Assembly (NCBI RefSeq): GCF_001894785.1
Contig: NZ_BCWW01000014.1
Coordinates: 1-64,000 of the forward strand
Length of the DNA stretch: 64,000 nt
From: Rhodococcoides fascians NBRC 12155 = LMG 3623
GTDB lineage: Bacteria > Actinomycetota > Actinomycetes > Mycobacteriales > Mycobacteriaceae
Direction: 5' to 3'
In this document: positions 50,196 to 59,660 of the stretch, piece after piece
Position numbering within the stretch: position 1 is the stretch's first letter
Layout: each line of letters opens with the position of its first letter
The notes under the pieces: generated by a model
What the model saw: only the letters and a program-made list of their open reading frames with translations
Database searches by the model: none
Told to the model about the DNA's origin: nothing
Translations under genes and position numbers: made by a program

Positions 50196-50936
50196 ATGGC
50201 CATCGACTACCGCAACGTCGGCTCCGAACCCCCCAGCTCGCCCAACACCGAGAACGTCGGCGGTGACCGACAGTCCGACAGCAAGTCCGGGTCCCGGCGC
50301 TGGATCATTCTCGGGGCCGTCGCTCTGGCGATCATCGCCGTCATCTCGGTGATCGTGGTCGGTCTGTCGGGCCGCTCCGACAACTCCGGCGGCGGTGGCT
50401 CCGATGCCATCCGCGCAGTACACGGACCCACGACGGTGAACAACGGTGTCCCCAGCGGCTACACCCGCGACACCCAGGGCGCATCGACGGCCGCGGTGAA
50501 CGTGCTCCAGGCGTTCGATCAGGCCAGCCAGGGCCGCATCGACATGAACGATGTCCGCTCGACGATGATCGCCGCCGACCCCGGTGCCGAACTGGCCCGC
50601 GAGATCGAACTCGGCAGCAACCGCGACGAGAGCAGCGACGTGATGAACACCCTGCCGGCCGCGGTGCACGTGTCCTCGTTCTCCGCCGACGCCGCGCAGA
50701 TCTCGGTGTGGTCGATGACCACCACCCAGTCCGACATCAACAACACCGGCACCGTCGCCGTGAGCACGCTGTGGGCGACCACCGACATCTCGTTGGTCTG
50801 GCAGGACGGGGACTGGAAGGCCAAGGACTGGTCCTACCGCCAGGGCCCGCGCCCGGAAGACGCGTCCTACCCGGCCGCTGATTCCGCGCTCGGCGGTCAA
50901 CTGACCGCCGGGTACTACACCTTCTACATCGACTAG
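50196..50936 (+). CDS. Single-TM protein with NTF2-like domain (VirB8/TcpC-like candidate)
   Basis: A 246-residue protein with an N-terminal cytoplasmic tail, one TM helix (residues ~45-68) and an outer domain with AAVNVLQAFDQASQGRIDMND, VSSFSADAAQISVW and ISLVWQDGDWKAKDW. That pattern of strands is typical of NTF2-fold VirB8/TcpC proteins of actinobacterial and Gram-positive conjugation systems. It lies eight bases before the large membrane protein gene. The assignment is by topology and the terminal DW motif. Confidence 0.7.
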   Translation: MAIDYRNVGSEPPSSPNTENVGGDRQSDSKSGSRRWIILGAVALAIIAVISVIVVGLSGRSDNSGGGGSDAIRAVHGPTTVNNGVPSGYTRDTQGASTAAVNVLQAFDQASQGRIDMNDVRSTMIAADPGAELAREIELGSNRDESSDVMNTLPAAVHVSSFSADAAQISVWSMTTTQSDINNTGTVAVSTLWATTDISLVWQDGDWKAKDWSYRQGPRPEDASYPAADSALGGQLTAGYYTFYID

Positions 50937-50944
50937 GAGAGAAC

Positions 50945-53122
50945 ATGATTCGCCGTCTCGTTCTCATCGCGGTCACCGCCGCACTGGTGGCCTTGTTCGG
51001 ATCATCCGCTGTTGCGCTCGCCCAGCCTTCCGCCGTTCCCGCCCCTGCACCGGGGGCGGTCACCGCCCAACAACCGGCATCGAGGCTGCCCGCGCACTTC
51101 CCGGACGATCTCAAGAAATTCATCGGCGGCACCGAGGAATTTCGGAGCGGGCCCTGGTTCACGGGGAACTGCGCAGACCACGGCGGCGACCTGGGAACCT
51201 ATATCTCCCAAGCACTCACGAACGAAAACCGGCTCCTGTACTGGACGGCATCGGACGAGAACAAAGCCGTCATGCTCGGCGGTGCGGGCGCTGTCGGCTC
51301 CGACCCGCAGGCCCAGGCCACGGCCGAGATCACCCTCAAGGCCGTCGCCGACGGGACCGAACCACCCGACGACGCTCTGCCGACGGTGTTCCCGGCCGGG
51401 GACACCAGCTTTCACCCACCGACGGGAACGTGCGCCGAGGACCTCGCCCGGTGGGGAACCAAGGAATGGGGAACGTGGGGCTTCGCCTGGGCGCAGAGCC
51501 CGGACGCGGACTCGCTGACCGCGATCAAGGCGCTGCCCGGTGCCGACAAGGTGCCCGACGCCGCCTGGTCGGACCCGTGCTCGCAAGGCTCGGGCGACCA
51601 GTACTGCATGCACGCGTTCTTCGTCGACTGCTCGAAAGCCGAACGGGCAGATGCCAGCCGCTGCCAGGACTGGAATCTGTCGATCGGACGATTGTTCGCC
51701 GGCACCGCGAACTGGATCGACAAGAACACCTCGTTCACCGAACGCCTCGACGACACCCTCGGCAAGGTCATCGCCGCCACCCCGCAGTACAAGCTCGGCA
51801 AGGCCTACCTGCAGGCATTCTCCTGGATCTCGGGGGCTGCGAACGACATCGTCGACTTCGTCACCGATCCGACCACCGTCATCGACGACTGGGTCAACGC
51901 CACCAAGAGCGGGGCACTCTCGCTCACCGACGCCGTGCTGCGTGGGCTGACTTCGACCGGCGACTTCGATCCCACCCAGCAATGGTTCGTGACCTATTAC
52001 GCCGGATCGACGGGTCTGGGAATCATGGTCATGTCGCTGGCGGTCCTGCTGGCGATCATGCGATCACGGCAGAAGGGCTCACCGTCGGAGCTGGTGGCCA
52101 ACGTCTTCGGCTACATGCCCGCCGGGGTGGTGATGATGCTGTTCTCACTGGCCCTGGCGCAACTGGTAATCGAGTTCGCGTCAGTGCTCACCGAGGGCAT
52201 CGCCAGTTTCAGCGGATCCACGATCACCGAGATGGTGGAGAACATCTACGCCACGATGGGCACGCTGAACAAGGACACCGTCGTCGGCGGCTCGATCGTC
52301 GGCCTGGTCTTCTTCGGCATCCTGCTGCTCGGCGCGATGTCGGTCTACCTGGGACTGCTCATGCACCAGATCGGGCTTCCACTGACCGCGTGCGTCGCCG
52401 GAATCGGCTACGGCATGTGGGTGCACCCGACGTGGCGGACCAAAGCGCTGCGGCCACTGTTCACGTTCGTCGGGATCGTGCTCAGCAAGCCGATGCTGTT
52501 CCTGCTGATCGCGATCGTGCTCGCCGGGGCCAACAATGCACTGCTCTCGGGCGGCGGCGGCTCGGGAGATCTGACCTCGCTCGGCGCTCTGGTGCTCGTC
52601 GGGGCTTCGATGGTCGTGGTCGGTCTGGCACCGTGGGCGATGCTCAAGTGGGCACCGATCCTGCCGACCAAGGCCGACTCCGAAGGATTCGGCGGCGGTG
52701 GTGGCTCCGTCGCCGGTGGTGTCATCGGAGGCGTGGGCAGCTCGGCCCTGTTCCGTAGCCGCAGCGGCGGAGGCGGCAGAGGCGGAGGCGGGTCGACCGT
52801 CACACCGCGCTCGACCCGCTCCGGCGACGGCGTCGACAAGGCCACCCGATCCACGCATTCGACACCGTCGACCAATTCCACCCCCGGCCACACCACCGGG
52901 GCCGCCCACAGCGGCGGCGTAGGGAACAAGAGCGGCACCTCGACCCGCGGCGCGGTGGGCATGGCCGGCCGACTCGGCGGAAAGCTCGCGATGGGGTCGG
53001 CCGCGACGGTCGCCTCGGCCGGGGCCGCGGCGGTGCCGATCGCCGCGCAGTCCGCAGCGGCGGCGATGAACAAAGCCAAGTCCAGTGCCGAGTCCGCACC
53101 GTCCGAAGCCGAAGGCAGGTAA
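50945..53122 (+). CDS. Polytopic membrane protein (VirB6/TrbL-like) of the transfer system
   Basis: A 725-residue protein: signal peptide (VALFGSSAVALAQ), an extracytoplasmic domain (~residues 30-330) with several cysteines (GNCADHG, TGTCAED, DPCSQGSGDQYCMH), about six TM helices (residues ~350-570) and a Gly/Ser-rich cytoplasmic tail. The TM block resembles channel subunits of the VirB6/TrbL type. It is preceded by AGGAGA and followed three bases later by the SCO6880-family gene. The large outer domain is unusual and may contact the envelope. Confidence 0.75.
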   Translation: MIRRLVLIAVTAALVALFGSSAVALAQPSAVPAPAPGAVTAQQPASRLPAHFPDDLKKFIGGTEEFRSGPWFTGNCADHGGDLGTYISQALTNENRLLYWTASDENKAVMLGGAGAVGSDPQAQATAEITLKAVADGTEPPDDALPTVFPAGDTSFHPPTGTCAEDLARWGTKEWGTWGFAWAQSPDADSLTAIKALPGADKVPDAAWSDPCSQGSGDQYCMHAFFVDCSKAERADASRCQDWNLSIGRLFAGTANWIDKNTSFTERLDDTLGKVIAATPQYKLGKAYLQAFSWISGAANDIVDFVTDPTTVIDDWVNATKSGALSLTDAVLRGLTSTGDFDPTQQWFVTYYAGSTGLGIMVMSLAVLLAIMRSRQKGSPSELVANVFGYMPAGVVMMLFSLALAQLVIEFASVLTEGIASFSGSTITEMVENIYATMGTLNKDTVVGGSIVGLVFFGILLLGAMSVYLGLLMHQIGLPLTACVAGIGYGMWVHPTWRTKALRPLFTFVGIVLSKPMLFLLIAIVLAGANNALLSGGGGSGDLTSLGALVLVGASMVVVGLAPWAMLKWAPILPTKADSEGFGGGGGSVAGGVIGGVGSSALFRSRSGGGGRGGGGSTVTPRSTRSGDGVDKATRSTHSTPSTNSTPGHTTGAAHSGGVGNKSGTSTRGAVGMAGRLGGKLAMGSAATVASAGAAAVPIAAQSAAAAMNKAKSSAESAPSEAEGR

Positions 53123-53125
53123 GCG

Positions 53126-54712
53126 ATGTCGACCGAGACCGTCGAGCACGACAGCGAGCAGAGAACCTCCATCCTGGGCGGTGAGATCGCGCGCCGCGGC
53201 ATGACCGGGATCTCGGCACCGGTGCTCATCACCTGGACCGCCGCCCTGGTCATCGGCGTCGTCTACTACTTCGCCGCAGGCGGTGGCGCGATGACCGTCG
53301 GGCTCGTGGCCGTGTTCTACGTCGGGGTGTTCGCCTCGACGTACGAATTCACCGAGACCTCCCTGGCGGCGCGGCAGTTGCACCGGTTGCGGAACTGGGC
53401 GCGGATGCGGCGCGGGGAGCACGTCTACCGCAACGCAGACGACCCCGCCTACGGGATCGCCGATCTCGACCCCGGTTGGGAGTACCCGGTGCCGCTCGGG
53501 CGGACCGCCCCGCTCGACGTCGCCGGCACCGGCCTGGACGAGATGTTCATCGTCCGCACCGCCAACCCCGGTGAGCGGGCCTACTACACGGTCGTACTGT
53601 CCGTGCAGGGCCTGGCCGGCGGGCTGCGCACCGACGCGGCCTGGGCGACGACTTCGGAGAAGTTCGGTCTGTTCAGCGCCTCGATGGCCCGCAAGACCTC
53701 GCTCATCCGCGGAGTGCAGTTGATCCACCGCTCCATTCCGGCGGATCTGACCATGCACGAGGACTGGGTCGAGCGGGAGGTCGAAAAGCTCGGCGACATG
53801 CGTCTGCGGGCACCGGTGGAGTCCTACGGCGACCTCATCGACACCATTCGGCCGCACTCGGAAGAGCACCGGGCGTACGTGGTGCTGAAATTCCCCCAGA
53901 CCGACCACTTCGAGGCCGAAGCCGCGCGGGCGGCAGGCGGGAAAGGTGCCCGATTCGAAGGCGGTGTCGCCCAAGTGATCCGCGACGAGACGATGCGCGC
54001 GGTGAGCAAACTCGTCGCCGCCGGCATGGGCCGCGTCCAGGTCCTCGGTGAGCAGCGCACCTGCGCGCTGATCCGCGCGTTCGTCGACCCGTCGAACCCA
54101 CTCGATCGACACCAAGGGGCGCGGTGGTCGAACTGCTGGCCTTCTTACGTCGGTGGCCACGACTCGGTGGTGGTCTCCGGCCGCTGGCACACCCGTGTCG
54201 GGTTCCTCCCGCCGGCGAGCATCGAACCCATTCCGCTGGGCCCGTTGTGGCTCGCGCCGCTGTTGACCGGTGTCGCCCCCGACATCGGCGACGACGAGAA
54301 CCCGCCCTCGCCGACGATCCGAACCGTCAGTGTCCGAGTGGATTTCGTACCCGACGCCGTCGCCCGGGAAGCCGCCAGCCAAGACTTCACCCAGGACAAG
54401 GCGGCGCAAGAAAGCGCCGCACGCAAAGGCATCACCGGCGACGGCTCGGCCGAAGTGATGGCCACCGCGTCCGGGCGTCGACGCGCCGATTTGATGCCCG
54501 GCTCGGGCCATCACGGCACCATCTACTCCCTCGCGGTCGCCGTCACCGGCCGCGACGAAGACGACCTCGAGCGGGCCTGCATGCGCGTGGAGGAAGCCGC
54601 CGACGAATCGGCAATCAAAACCATCACCTGGCAGGACGACACGCACGACGTCGCCCTGTTCACCACCCTGCCCTTCGCTCGCGGTCTCGCCGTGACGCGC
54701 TACACCAAGTAG
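53126..54712 (+). CDS. SCO6880-family type IV secretion protein
   Basis: A 528-residue protein with two TM helices near the N-terminus (residues ~30-75), then YEFTETSLAARQLHRLRNW and a long cytoplasmic region with FPQTDHFEAEAARAAGG, ALIRAFVDPSNPLDRH and PFARGLAVTRYTK. This layout is the one named after Streptomyces SCO6880, a component next to the VirB4-like ATPase in actinobacterial conjugation/secretion loci, corresponding roughly to VirB3 plus the N-terminal part of VirB4. The ATPase gene follows after 14 bases. Confidence 0.85.
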   Translation: MSTETVEHDSEQRTSILGGEIARRGMTGISAPVLITWTAALVIGVVYYFAAGGGAMTVGLVAVFYVGVFASTYEFTETSLAARQLHRLRNWARMRRGEHVYRNADDPAYGIADLDPGWEYPVPLGRTAPLDVAGTGLDEMFIVRTANPGERAYYTVVLSVQGLAGGLRTDAAWATTSEKFGLFSASMARKTSLIRGVQLIHRSIPADLTMHEDWVEREVEKLGDMRLRAPVESYGDLIDTIRPHSEEHRAYVVLKFPQTDHFEAEAARAAGGKGARFEGGVAQVIRDETMRAVSKLVAAGMGRVQVLGEQRTCALIRAFVDPSNPLDRHQGARWSNCWPSYVGGHDSVVVSGRWHTRVGFLPPASIEPIPLGPLWLAPLLTGVAPDIGDDENPPSPTIRTVSVRVDFVPDAVAREAASQDFTQDKAAQESAARKGITGDGSAEVMATASGRRRADLMPGSGHHGTIYSLAVAVTGRDEDDLERACMRVEEAADESAIKTITWQDDTHDVALFTTLPFARGLAVTRYTK

Positions 54713-54726
54713 CCCAGGAGATTTCG

Positions 54727-56223
54727 ATGCCGCAACACACCACCCGTCGTCCGTCCACCCGACCGGCCGCGACCGAGCAACCGGTACGCCCGCGGTTGCT
54801 CGGCGGCGATCGCGAACGACTCGGCGACGTCGGAGCCGTCCTCGAGGCCGCGCAGGCGGTCCCGAAGCGGATTGCCCGCCGTAAGCCACCTCGGCGGTTC
54901 GCGCTCCTCGACCGCTACGGCTGGTACGAACCCCGCTCCGAAGGCGCGTGGAGCACCACCAGGCAGTCCGAAGCGCTGAACCTGGCCATCAGCCGCCGCA
55001 GTGCCCGCCACCAGGGAGCGGTGACCGGCCTGAACCGGATCTCCCAGGATCTGGTGATCACCGATCCGTTCGAGCTCTACGGCACCGACATCTCCAACAT
55101 CAACGTCTGCGTCGTCGGGGACATCGGCAAGGGCAAGTCCTCGATGATCAAGACCGCATTTCTGTGGCGGCAGATCATCTTCGGCCGACTGGTGGTGGTC
55201 ATCGACAAGAAACGCCAGGGCAGCGAAGGCGAGTACTCCATCTTCGCCCGCACCCTCGAGGTGGAATCGGTCCGGTTCAAAACCGGTGGCGGCGGCGCCA
55301 GACTGAACCTGCTCGACCCGGCGATCACCACCGGCGGTGAACACGCCGGCGGCCTCGACGGTGTCACCCCAGCCGGTCAGGAAGCCCTCGTGCTCGCCGT
55401 CCTCGCCGACACGATGGAACGCCCGCTGACCACCCCGGAGAAGAGCGCCGTCGGCCGAGCGTTGGAGCTGGTCAACGCCGACGCCGCCGCCACCGGTCGC
55501 GCACCGGTGCTCAAGGATCTCGCCCGCCGCCTCGTCGAGCCGTCCACCGACGACGGCACGTACTTCGGTGACCGCTGGTCCGAGCGTTCCCTCGAATGGG
55601 GCTACGAGCCGGGCCTGGCCCTGCTGCGGCTGGTCGACCGGGACCTCAAAGGTCTCGTCGACGCAGAAACCTCCCCGGAGGTCCGGGCCGCGCTCGAGCA
55701 CCCGTTCGCGCACTTCGACGTCTCCGCGCTGCCGACCGAAGGGCCTGCGTTGCGGGTGGTGATGACCGTGATCAACACCTGGTTGGCGAATCTGCTCGCG
55801 GCCCGCTCGTCGGTGTCCAAGCAGACCATCCTCATCGTCGAGGAGGGCTGGCACGTCGCCGAAGGTTCGACCGGCGCGGTGTTCCGATCGAACATGAAAC
55901 TTTCTCGCGGACTGGGTCTGTCGACCGTCTCGGCCTTCCATCACCCCTCCGACATGTCCCACGACTCCCCCGCCCGGGCGCTCATGCAGGAAGCGGGAAT
56001 CGTGTTCCTGTTCGCGCAGGAACGCTTCGACGACGCCCGCGAGACCGCGGAGATGTATCACCTCCCGCCCGGGTCCATCGACATCATCATGGGCCTGGGC
56101 CAGGGCGAATGCCTGGTCAAGATCGGCTCGTCCGATCCGATCCTGATGGAACACGTCCGCTCCCCGCAGGAGATTGCCCTCACCGACACCGATGCAGCCG
56201 TGAAAGGAGTCAAGCCAGCATGA
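54727..56223 (+). CDS. VirB4-like secretion ATPase
   Basis: A 498-residue P-loop ATPase with Walker A GDIGKGKSS (residues 131-139), Walker B TILIVEEGWHV and the C-terminal GQGECLVKIG typical of VirB4/TraC proteins of Gram-positive and actinobacterial systems. The N-terminal ~120 residues are short compared with full VirB4; the missing part is probably supplied by the SCO6880 protein upstream. The ATG at 54727 has AGGAGA upstream. A longer frame to 54124 overlaps the previous gene. It energises assembly of the mating channel. Confidence 0.9.
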   Translation: MPQHTTRRPSTRPAATEQPVRPRLLGGDRERLGDVGAVLEAAQAVPKRIARRKPPRRFALLDRYGWYEPRSEGAWSTTRQSEALNLAISRRSARHQGAVTGLNRISQDLVITDPFELYGTDISNINVCVVGDIGKGKSSMIKTAFLWRQIIFGRLVVVIDKKRQGSEGEYSIFARTLEVESVRFKTGGGGARLNLLDPAITTGGEHAGGLDGVTPAGQEALVLAVLADTMERPLTTPEKSAVGRALELVNADAAATGRAPVLKDLARRLVEPSTDDGTYFGDRWSERSLEWGYEPGLALLRLVDRDLKGLVDAETSPEVRAALEHPFAHFDVSALPTEGPALRVVMTVINTWLANLLAARSSVSKQTILIVEEGWHVAEGSTGAVFRSNMKLSRGLGLSTVSAFHHPSDMSHDSPARALMQEAGIVFLFAQERFDDARETAEMYHLPPGSIDIIMGLGQGECLVKIGSSDPILMEHVRSPQEIALTDTDAAVKGVKPA

Positions 56224-57038
56224 GGACCTCATCGTCAGTGGCCCGACGTTCCCGCACCATCGACGTGCGCGTGAGCTCCGCGGCCTCGATCGGGTACGCT
56301 GACGACACCTGCTCGAGCAGCGAAGGCCGGTTCGCATCCCCCTCCGCCGCAGCACGATTCGCCGTCAGTCACGCCGCCGCCCTTGAGGCCGCCGCCCTCG
56401 ACGCCGGTCGCCCCGACGACACCGACACCGTCACTGTCACCATCACTGTCGACGGGCACGACGACGTCTGCGTGTCCGGTACCGCCGGCGAGATCGCCTG
56501 CGCCCTCGCCGCCGTCCCGGCCTACAGCGCCGGCGTCCGCACAGCGCGGATACCGGCACCGGCCTACCTTTTGGCCGCCGGCGACGAGACCGCCCTGCCG
56601 ATCCAATGGCGGAGCGACCTCGGCCCCGATAACCGTGTGATTGTGACAACCGGCGTCGACGTGCGTGTGCTCTCGATTCGGCCCGATCCACTGCCGAACT
56701 CGACACTGATGCTCGGACAGTGGGCACCGGTCATCGCGCACCGCCTCGCGCACGACCTCGCCCGCTCGATCACCGAGCGCAGCGGTCGATGCACCCCGGC
56801 CACCGTGACGTATCTGCCCGACCAGGGGCGGTTCGAGATCACCCATCCCGCCCCGATCTCCGATACCGATGCCGCCGCGGTGGCCCGGTACATCCGGATC
56901 ACCCGACTTCGAGCCAACCTGGCCGCTCTCGACCCGGTCGCCGACGCGGACTGCGCTGTCGGTCTCGCCGCCGAGCTGCACGTGCTCGAAAGCTATTCCC
57001 GCCGTGTCCCTTCCACCGACGACAGGACAGTTCGATGA
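56220..57038 (+). CDS. Hypothetical protein between the two secretion ATPases
   Basis: A 272-residue soluble protein with a basic N-terminus. Its first half is Ala/Asp-rich with VTVTITVDGHDDVCVSGTAG, and its second half contains LMLGQWAPVIAHRLAHDLARS and ITRLRANLAALDPVADADCA. It starts at an ATG overlapping the VirB4-like stop and ends by overlapping the coupling-protein start, so it is embedded in the T4SS translation unit. No domain was recognised. A role as chaperone or adaptor for the ATPases is conjectural. Confidence 0.75.
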   Translation: MRTSSSVARRSRTIDVRVSSAASIGYADDTCSSSEGRFASPSAAARFAVSHAAALEAAALDAGRPDDTDTVTVTITVDGHDDVCVSGTAGEIACALAAVPAYSAGVRTARIPAPAYLLAAGDETALPIQWRSDLGPDNRVIVTTGVDVRVLSIRPDPLPNSTLMLGQWAPVIAHRLAHDLARSITERSGRCTPATVTYLPDQGRFEITHPAPISDTDAAAVARYIRITRLRANLAALDPVADADCAVGLAAELHVLESYSRRVPSTDDRTVR

Positions 57039-58882
57039 GTGCGATGCAATCCCCTCCCCGTAGACCCAGTGAGCCGTTCGTTCCATCCGAAGTCTGGGTC
57101 GGTGCCGCTCTGATCGTGGGGCTGGTGTTCGCTGTCGCCGGCGGCGGCATGGTCTCCTCGCTGGTCTCGGGCAAGGTGATCGCGATGCCCACCAGCCTCG
57201 GTGAGCTGTTCTCGATCTTCCGCGGGTTGGTCACCAATCCGTCGGACCCCGCGGCTGCGTGGCCGGCGACCGCGCAGCCGGGCCCGGCGTGGGTGACCTG
57301 GGTGTGCATTCTGGTGCTCGGTGCGCTGTATACCGCTGTGGCGCTGTGGATCAGCTCCGAGATCGACGACTGGCAGCACCACCGCGGTCAGGCGCAACGT
57401 GGATTCGCCGGTCGACGTGAGCTCGCCCGGGCGGGTATCGACGACAAGAGTGTCCGCAAAGCTGCCGTCGATACCCGTTCGTCGTTGAAGGGCACGCGGG
57501 CCTCGAGACTGGATGCGAGCGAGGTCGCGATCGCGTTGGGCCGCAACATGGTCGACCCCGACAAGGTCGTCTACATCAAGCAGAACGACTGCATGCTCGT
57601 CGAAGGCGTCACCGGCTCGGGTAAGACCTGGCGCGTGGCGTATCAGCGCTGCATGGACGCACCCGGCACCCTGCTCGTAACCTCGACGAAAGTGGACCTG
57701 ATCTCGTCGACGTACGAGCACCGCGCCGCACTCGGGCGAGTGTCGATCTTCGATCCGGACAACAAAACAGGGTGGCCCGACCCGATCCGCTGGTCGATCC
57801 TCTCCGGATGCCAGGATCCGGACGTGGCAATCCGCCGCGCACAGAGCTTGGTGTCGGCAATGCCGATGGGAGACACCAAGAACGGCGGCTACTGGGAGGA
57901 CAAGGCAGTAGTGCTGCTGCGCTGCTACCTGCACGCGGCCGCGATCAGCGGTGCGGATCTGGCCACGCTGCGCGTGTGGGTGAACTCCCGCAAAGGCCGC
58001 GAACCACGCGAAATCCTCATGCGGACGATGCCCGGCTGGGAAGCCGAACTCGGCCAGATCCTCGACTCCGGATCGGACTCCTCCGACGACATGATCGGAG
58101 CGGCCAGCAGACTCCTCGCCCCGCTCGCCTCCCCCGCCTTGCTCAAGGCGGTCGATGTGCCGATGCGCGAGTCGTTCGACATCGACGAGTTCATTCGATC
58201 CGGCGCGGACACGCTGTATCTGTTGTCGAAGGGCAAGGACAATTCTGCGGCACCGTTCATCGCGGCCCTGGCCAGCGAAGTGCACTACCTCGCCGATCGG
58301 CATTCGCAGACCCTGCCCGGTGGCCGATTCGATCCCCCGATCCGGTTCGAGCTCGACGAAGTCAACAACGTCGCCCCGATCCCGGGCCTGCCGGATCTGA
58401 TGTCGGACTCGGGTGGCCGGGGCATCACCATCCACGCCTACGCCCACAACGAAGAGCAGAACAAGCTCCGCTGGGGCGCGGTCGCGGGCAAGATGTTCGC
58501 CGACAACTCCCCCGCGCGCTTGATCCTGCCCGGCCTCAAAGGCGAGGAGCTGCAGGCGATCTCGAAGATGCTCGGCGACCGATACGAGTGGCAGCCCTCC
58601 GGCAGCGCCCAGTCCGGCCCGACGCTGCGAGAGGTACCGGTGATGTCGCCGGCGCAGATCCGCCAGATGGACCCCGATCAAGGGCTGCTGATCTACCGGA
58701 CCGCCCCGCCGATCCTCGTGCACCTGCCGACGGTGTGGGACGAGAAGGAGACACGTGCCGCGGTGCTGCAGTCGCAGAAGGTGTTCGACGAAATCGTGGC
58801 ATCGGGCACCGCGCCTCGTACCGAGGTGCAGTCCGGTGCGGTGGTGCTCGACAAGGTCAGTGACGGGACGACGCTGTCGTGA
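57035..58882 (+). CDS. Type IV coupling protein (VirD4/TraD family)
   Basis: A 615-residue protein with two TM helices (residues ~22-42 and ~87-107), Walker A GVTGSGKT (residues 191-198), Walker B IRFELDEVNN and the downstream TIHAYAHNEEQNKLRWG motif. These mark VirD4/TraG-type coupling ATPases that dock the relaxase-DNA complex to the channel. Its start overlaps the preceding stop (ATGA), and its stop overlaps the DUF4913 gene start (GTGA). The relaxase itself is encoded on the other strand at the window's right end. Confidence 0.92.
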   Translation: MSAMQSPPRRPSEPFVPSEVWVGAALIVGLVFAVAGGGMVSSLVSGKVIAMPTSLGELFSIFRGLVTNPSDPAAAWPATAQPGPAWVTWVCILVLGALYTAVALWISSEIDDWQHHRGQAQRGFAGRRELARAGIDDKSVRKAAVDTRSSLKGTRASRLDASEVAIALGRNMVDPDKVVYIKQNDCMLVEGVTGSGKTWRVAYQRCMDAPGTLLVTSTKVDLISSTYEHRAALGRVSIFDPDNKTGWPDPIRWSILSGCQDPDVAIRRAQSLVSAMPMGDTKNGGYWEDKAVVLLRCYLHAAAISGADLATLRVWVNSRKGREPREILMRTMPGWEAELGQILDSGSDSSDDMIGAASRLLAPLASPALLKAVDVPMRESFDIDEFIRSGADTLYLLSKGKDNSAAPFIAALASEVHYLADRHSQTLPGGRFDPPIRFELDEVNNVAPIPGLPDLMSDSGGRGITIHAYAHNEEQNKLRWGAVAGKMFADNSPARLILPGLKGEELQAISKMLGDRYEWQPSGSAQSGPTLREVPVMSPAQIRQMDPDQGLLIYRTAPPILVHLPTVWDEKETRAAVLQSQKVFDEIVASGTAPRTEVQSGAVVLDKVSDGTTLS

Positions 58883-59496
58883 CCGCACCGAGGCCCGAGC
58901 AGGAAGAGTCCGTGCCGTCGCGGTTCACCTGGCGCTATCTTGATGCCGAGCAGGCGCGGGCCCTGTGGTCGGAGCTGATCGACTGGACCACGTGGCTGCG
59001 TGAGCGCTACGAGCTCGGCACGAAGATTCCGCCGTGCTGGTACCGCCACGACCCCGTCGTCGAGGAATTGAGCGCTCTGATGGCGGCGTGGACCGATGCC
59101 TACTATCGCGGTGACGAGTACCGGGACGACCTCACCGCCTGGCACACGCAGTGGTTTCGGCCGCTCATGGCGCGTATCCGTGACATCTCGGACTTCGACA
59201 GTTGCACCCACGATCGGTGCGCACACCGGCCGTTGCCGTCGGCCACGCTCGCCGGCATCGAGGAGTTCGTCGACGCCGACGTCAACGCCCGCCCCGAACC
59301 GGCCCCGCCTGCACCGGTCGCCGACGTCACCACGGCCGAGGAAGTGCGCACCATCCCCGCCGAGGACATGGACATGGCCATCGACTCCGGCCTCGCCGAA
59401 CCACTCGACCCCGCCGACCCAGACAGCCCCGTGAGCTTCGAGGGCATCGAATGGACCTTCAACGCTCGCATGGGCACCTGGGTTCGCTACACCTGA
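58879..59496 (+). CDS. DUF4913 domain-containing protein
   Basis: A 205-residue protein from a GTG overlapping the coupling-protein stop. It contains CWYRHDPVVEELSALMAAW then DAYYRG, and DLTAWHTQWFRPLMARI, the tryptophan-rich core of DUF4913, a family found almost only in actinobacterial plasmid and integrative-element transfer loci. The C-terminal ~70 residues are acidic with a last segment FEGIEWTFNARMGTWVRYT. The function is unknown. It ends the plus-strand transfer operon and is convergent with the defence island. Confidence 0.82.
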   Translation: MTAPRPEQEESVPSRFTWRYLDAEQARALWSELIDWTTWLRERYELGTKIPPCWYRHDPVVEELSALMAAWTDAYYRGDEYRDDLTAWHTQWFRPLMARIRDISDFDSCTHDRCAHRPLPSATLAGIEEFVDADVNARPEPAPPAPVADVTTAEEVRTIPAEDMDMAIDSGLAEPLDPADPDSPVSFEGIEWTFNARMGTWVRYT

Positions 59497-59508
59497 CCGA
59501 AAGCCCCT

Positions 59509-59660
59509 CTACTGCTCCGACAAGTTGGCAATCAGGTTTGCAAGCTGCTCATCCAGGTCGTTTAGCACAAAGTTACAAAGGGCTAGGAAGTCGGTCATGC
59601 TGTCCGGAAACGCGTAACGGTCGAGACCGTCTATGGTATGTATTATGCGACTGGCCAGCG
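59509..59660 (-). pseudogene. Out-of-frame C-terminal extension of the Mrr-like gene
   Basis: Directly downstream of the Mrr-like stop, a different minus-strand frame is open and reads ASRIIHTIDGLDRYAFPDSM then TDFLALCNFVLNDLDEQLAN before TAG at 59509-59511. The sequence is protein-like, and a one-base shift near 59660 would join it to the nuclease gene, lengthening it by about 48 residues. It fills the whole gap to the transfer operon. It could be a mutation, a sequencing error or programmed frameshifting. Confidence 0.5.

Noticed and set aside
52181..54889. A 902-codon minus-strand open frame across the T4SS genes
   Set aside because: It is antisense to the VirB6-like and SCO6880 genes, is low-complexity Arg/Gly/Asp-rich, and is explained by high GC content in the real frames.
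56993..58888. A 631-codon minus-strand open frame
   Set aside because: It is antisense to the coupling protein, which has clear Walker motifs and TM helices; the reverse frame has none.
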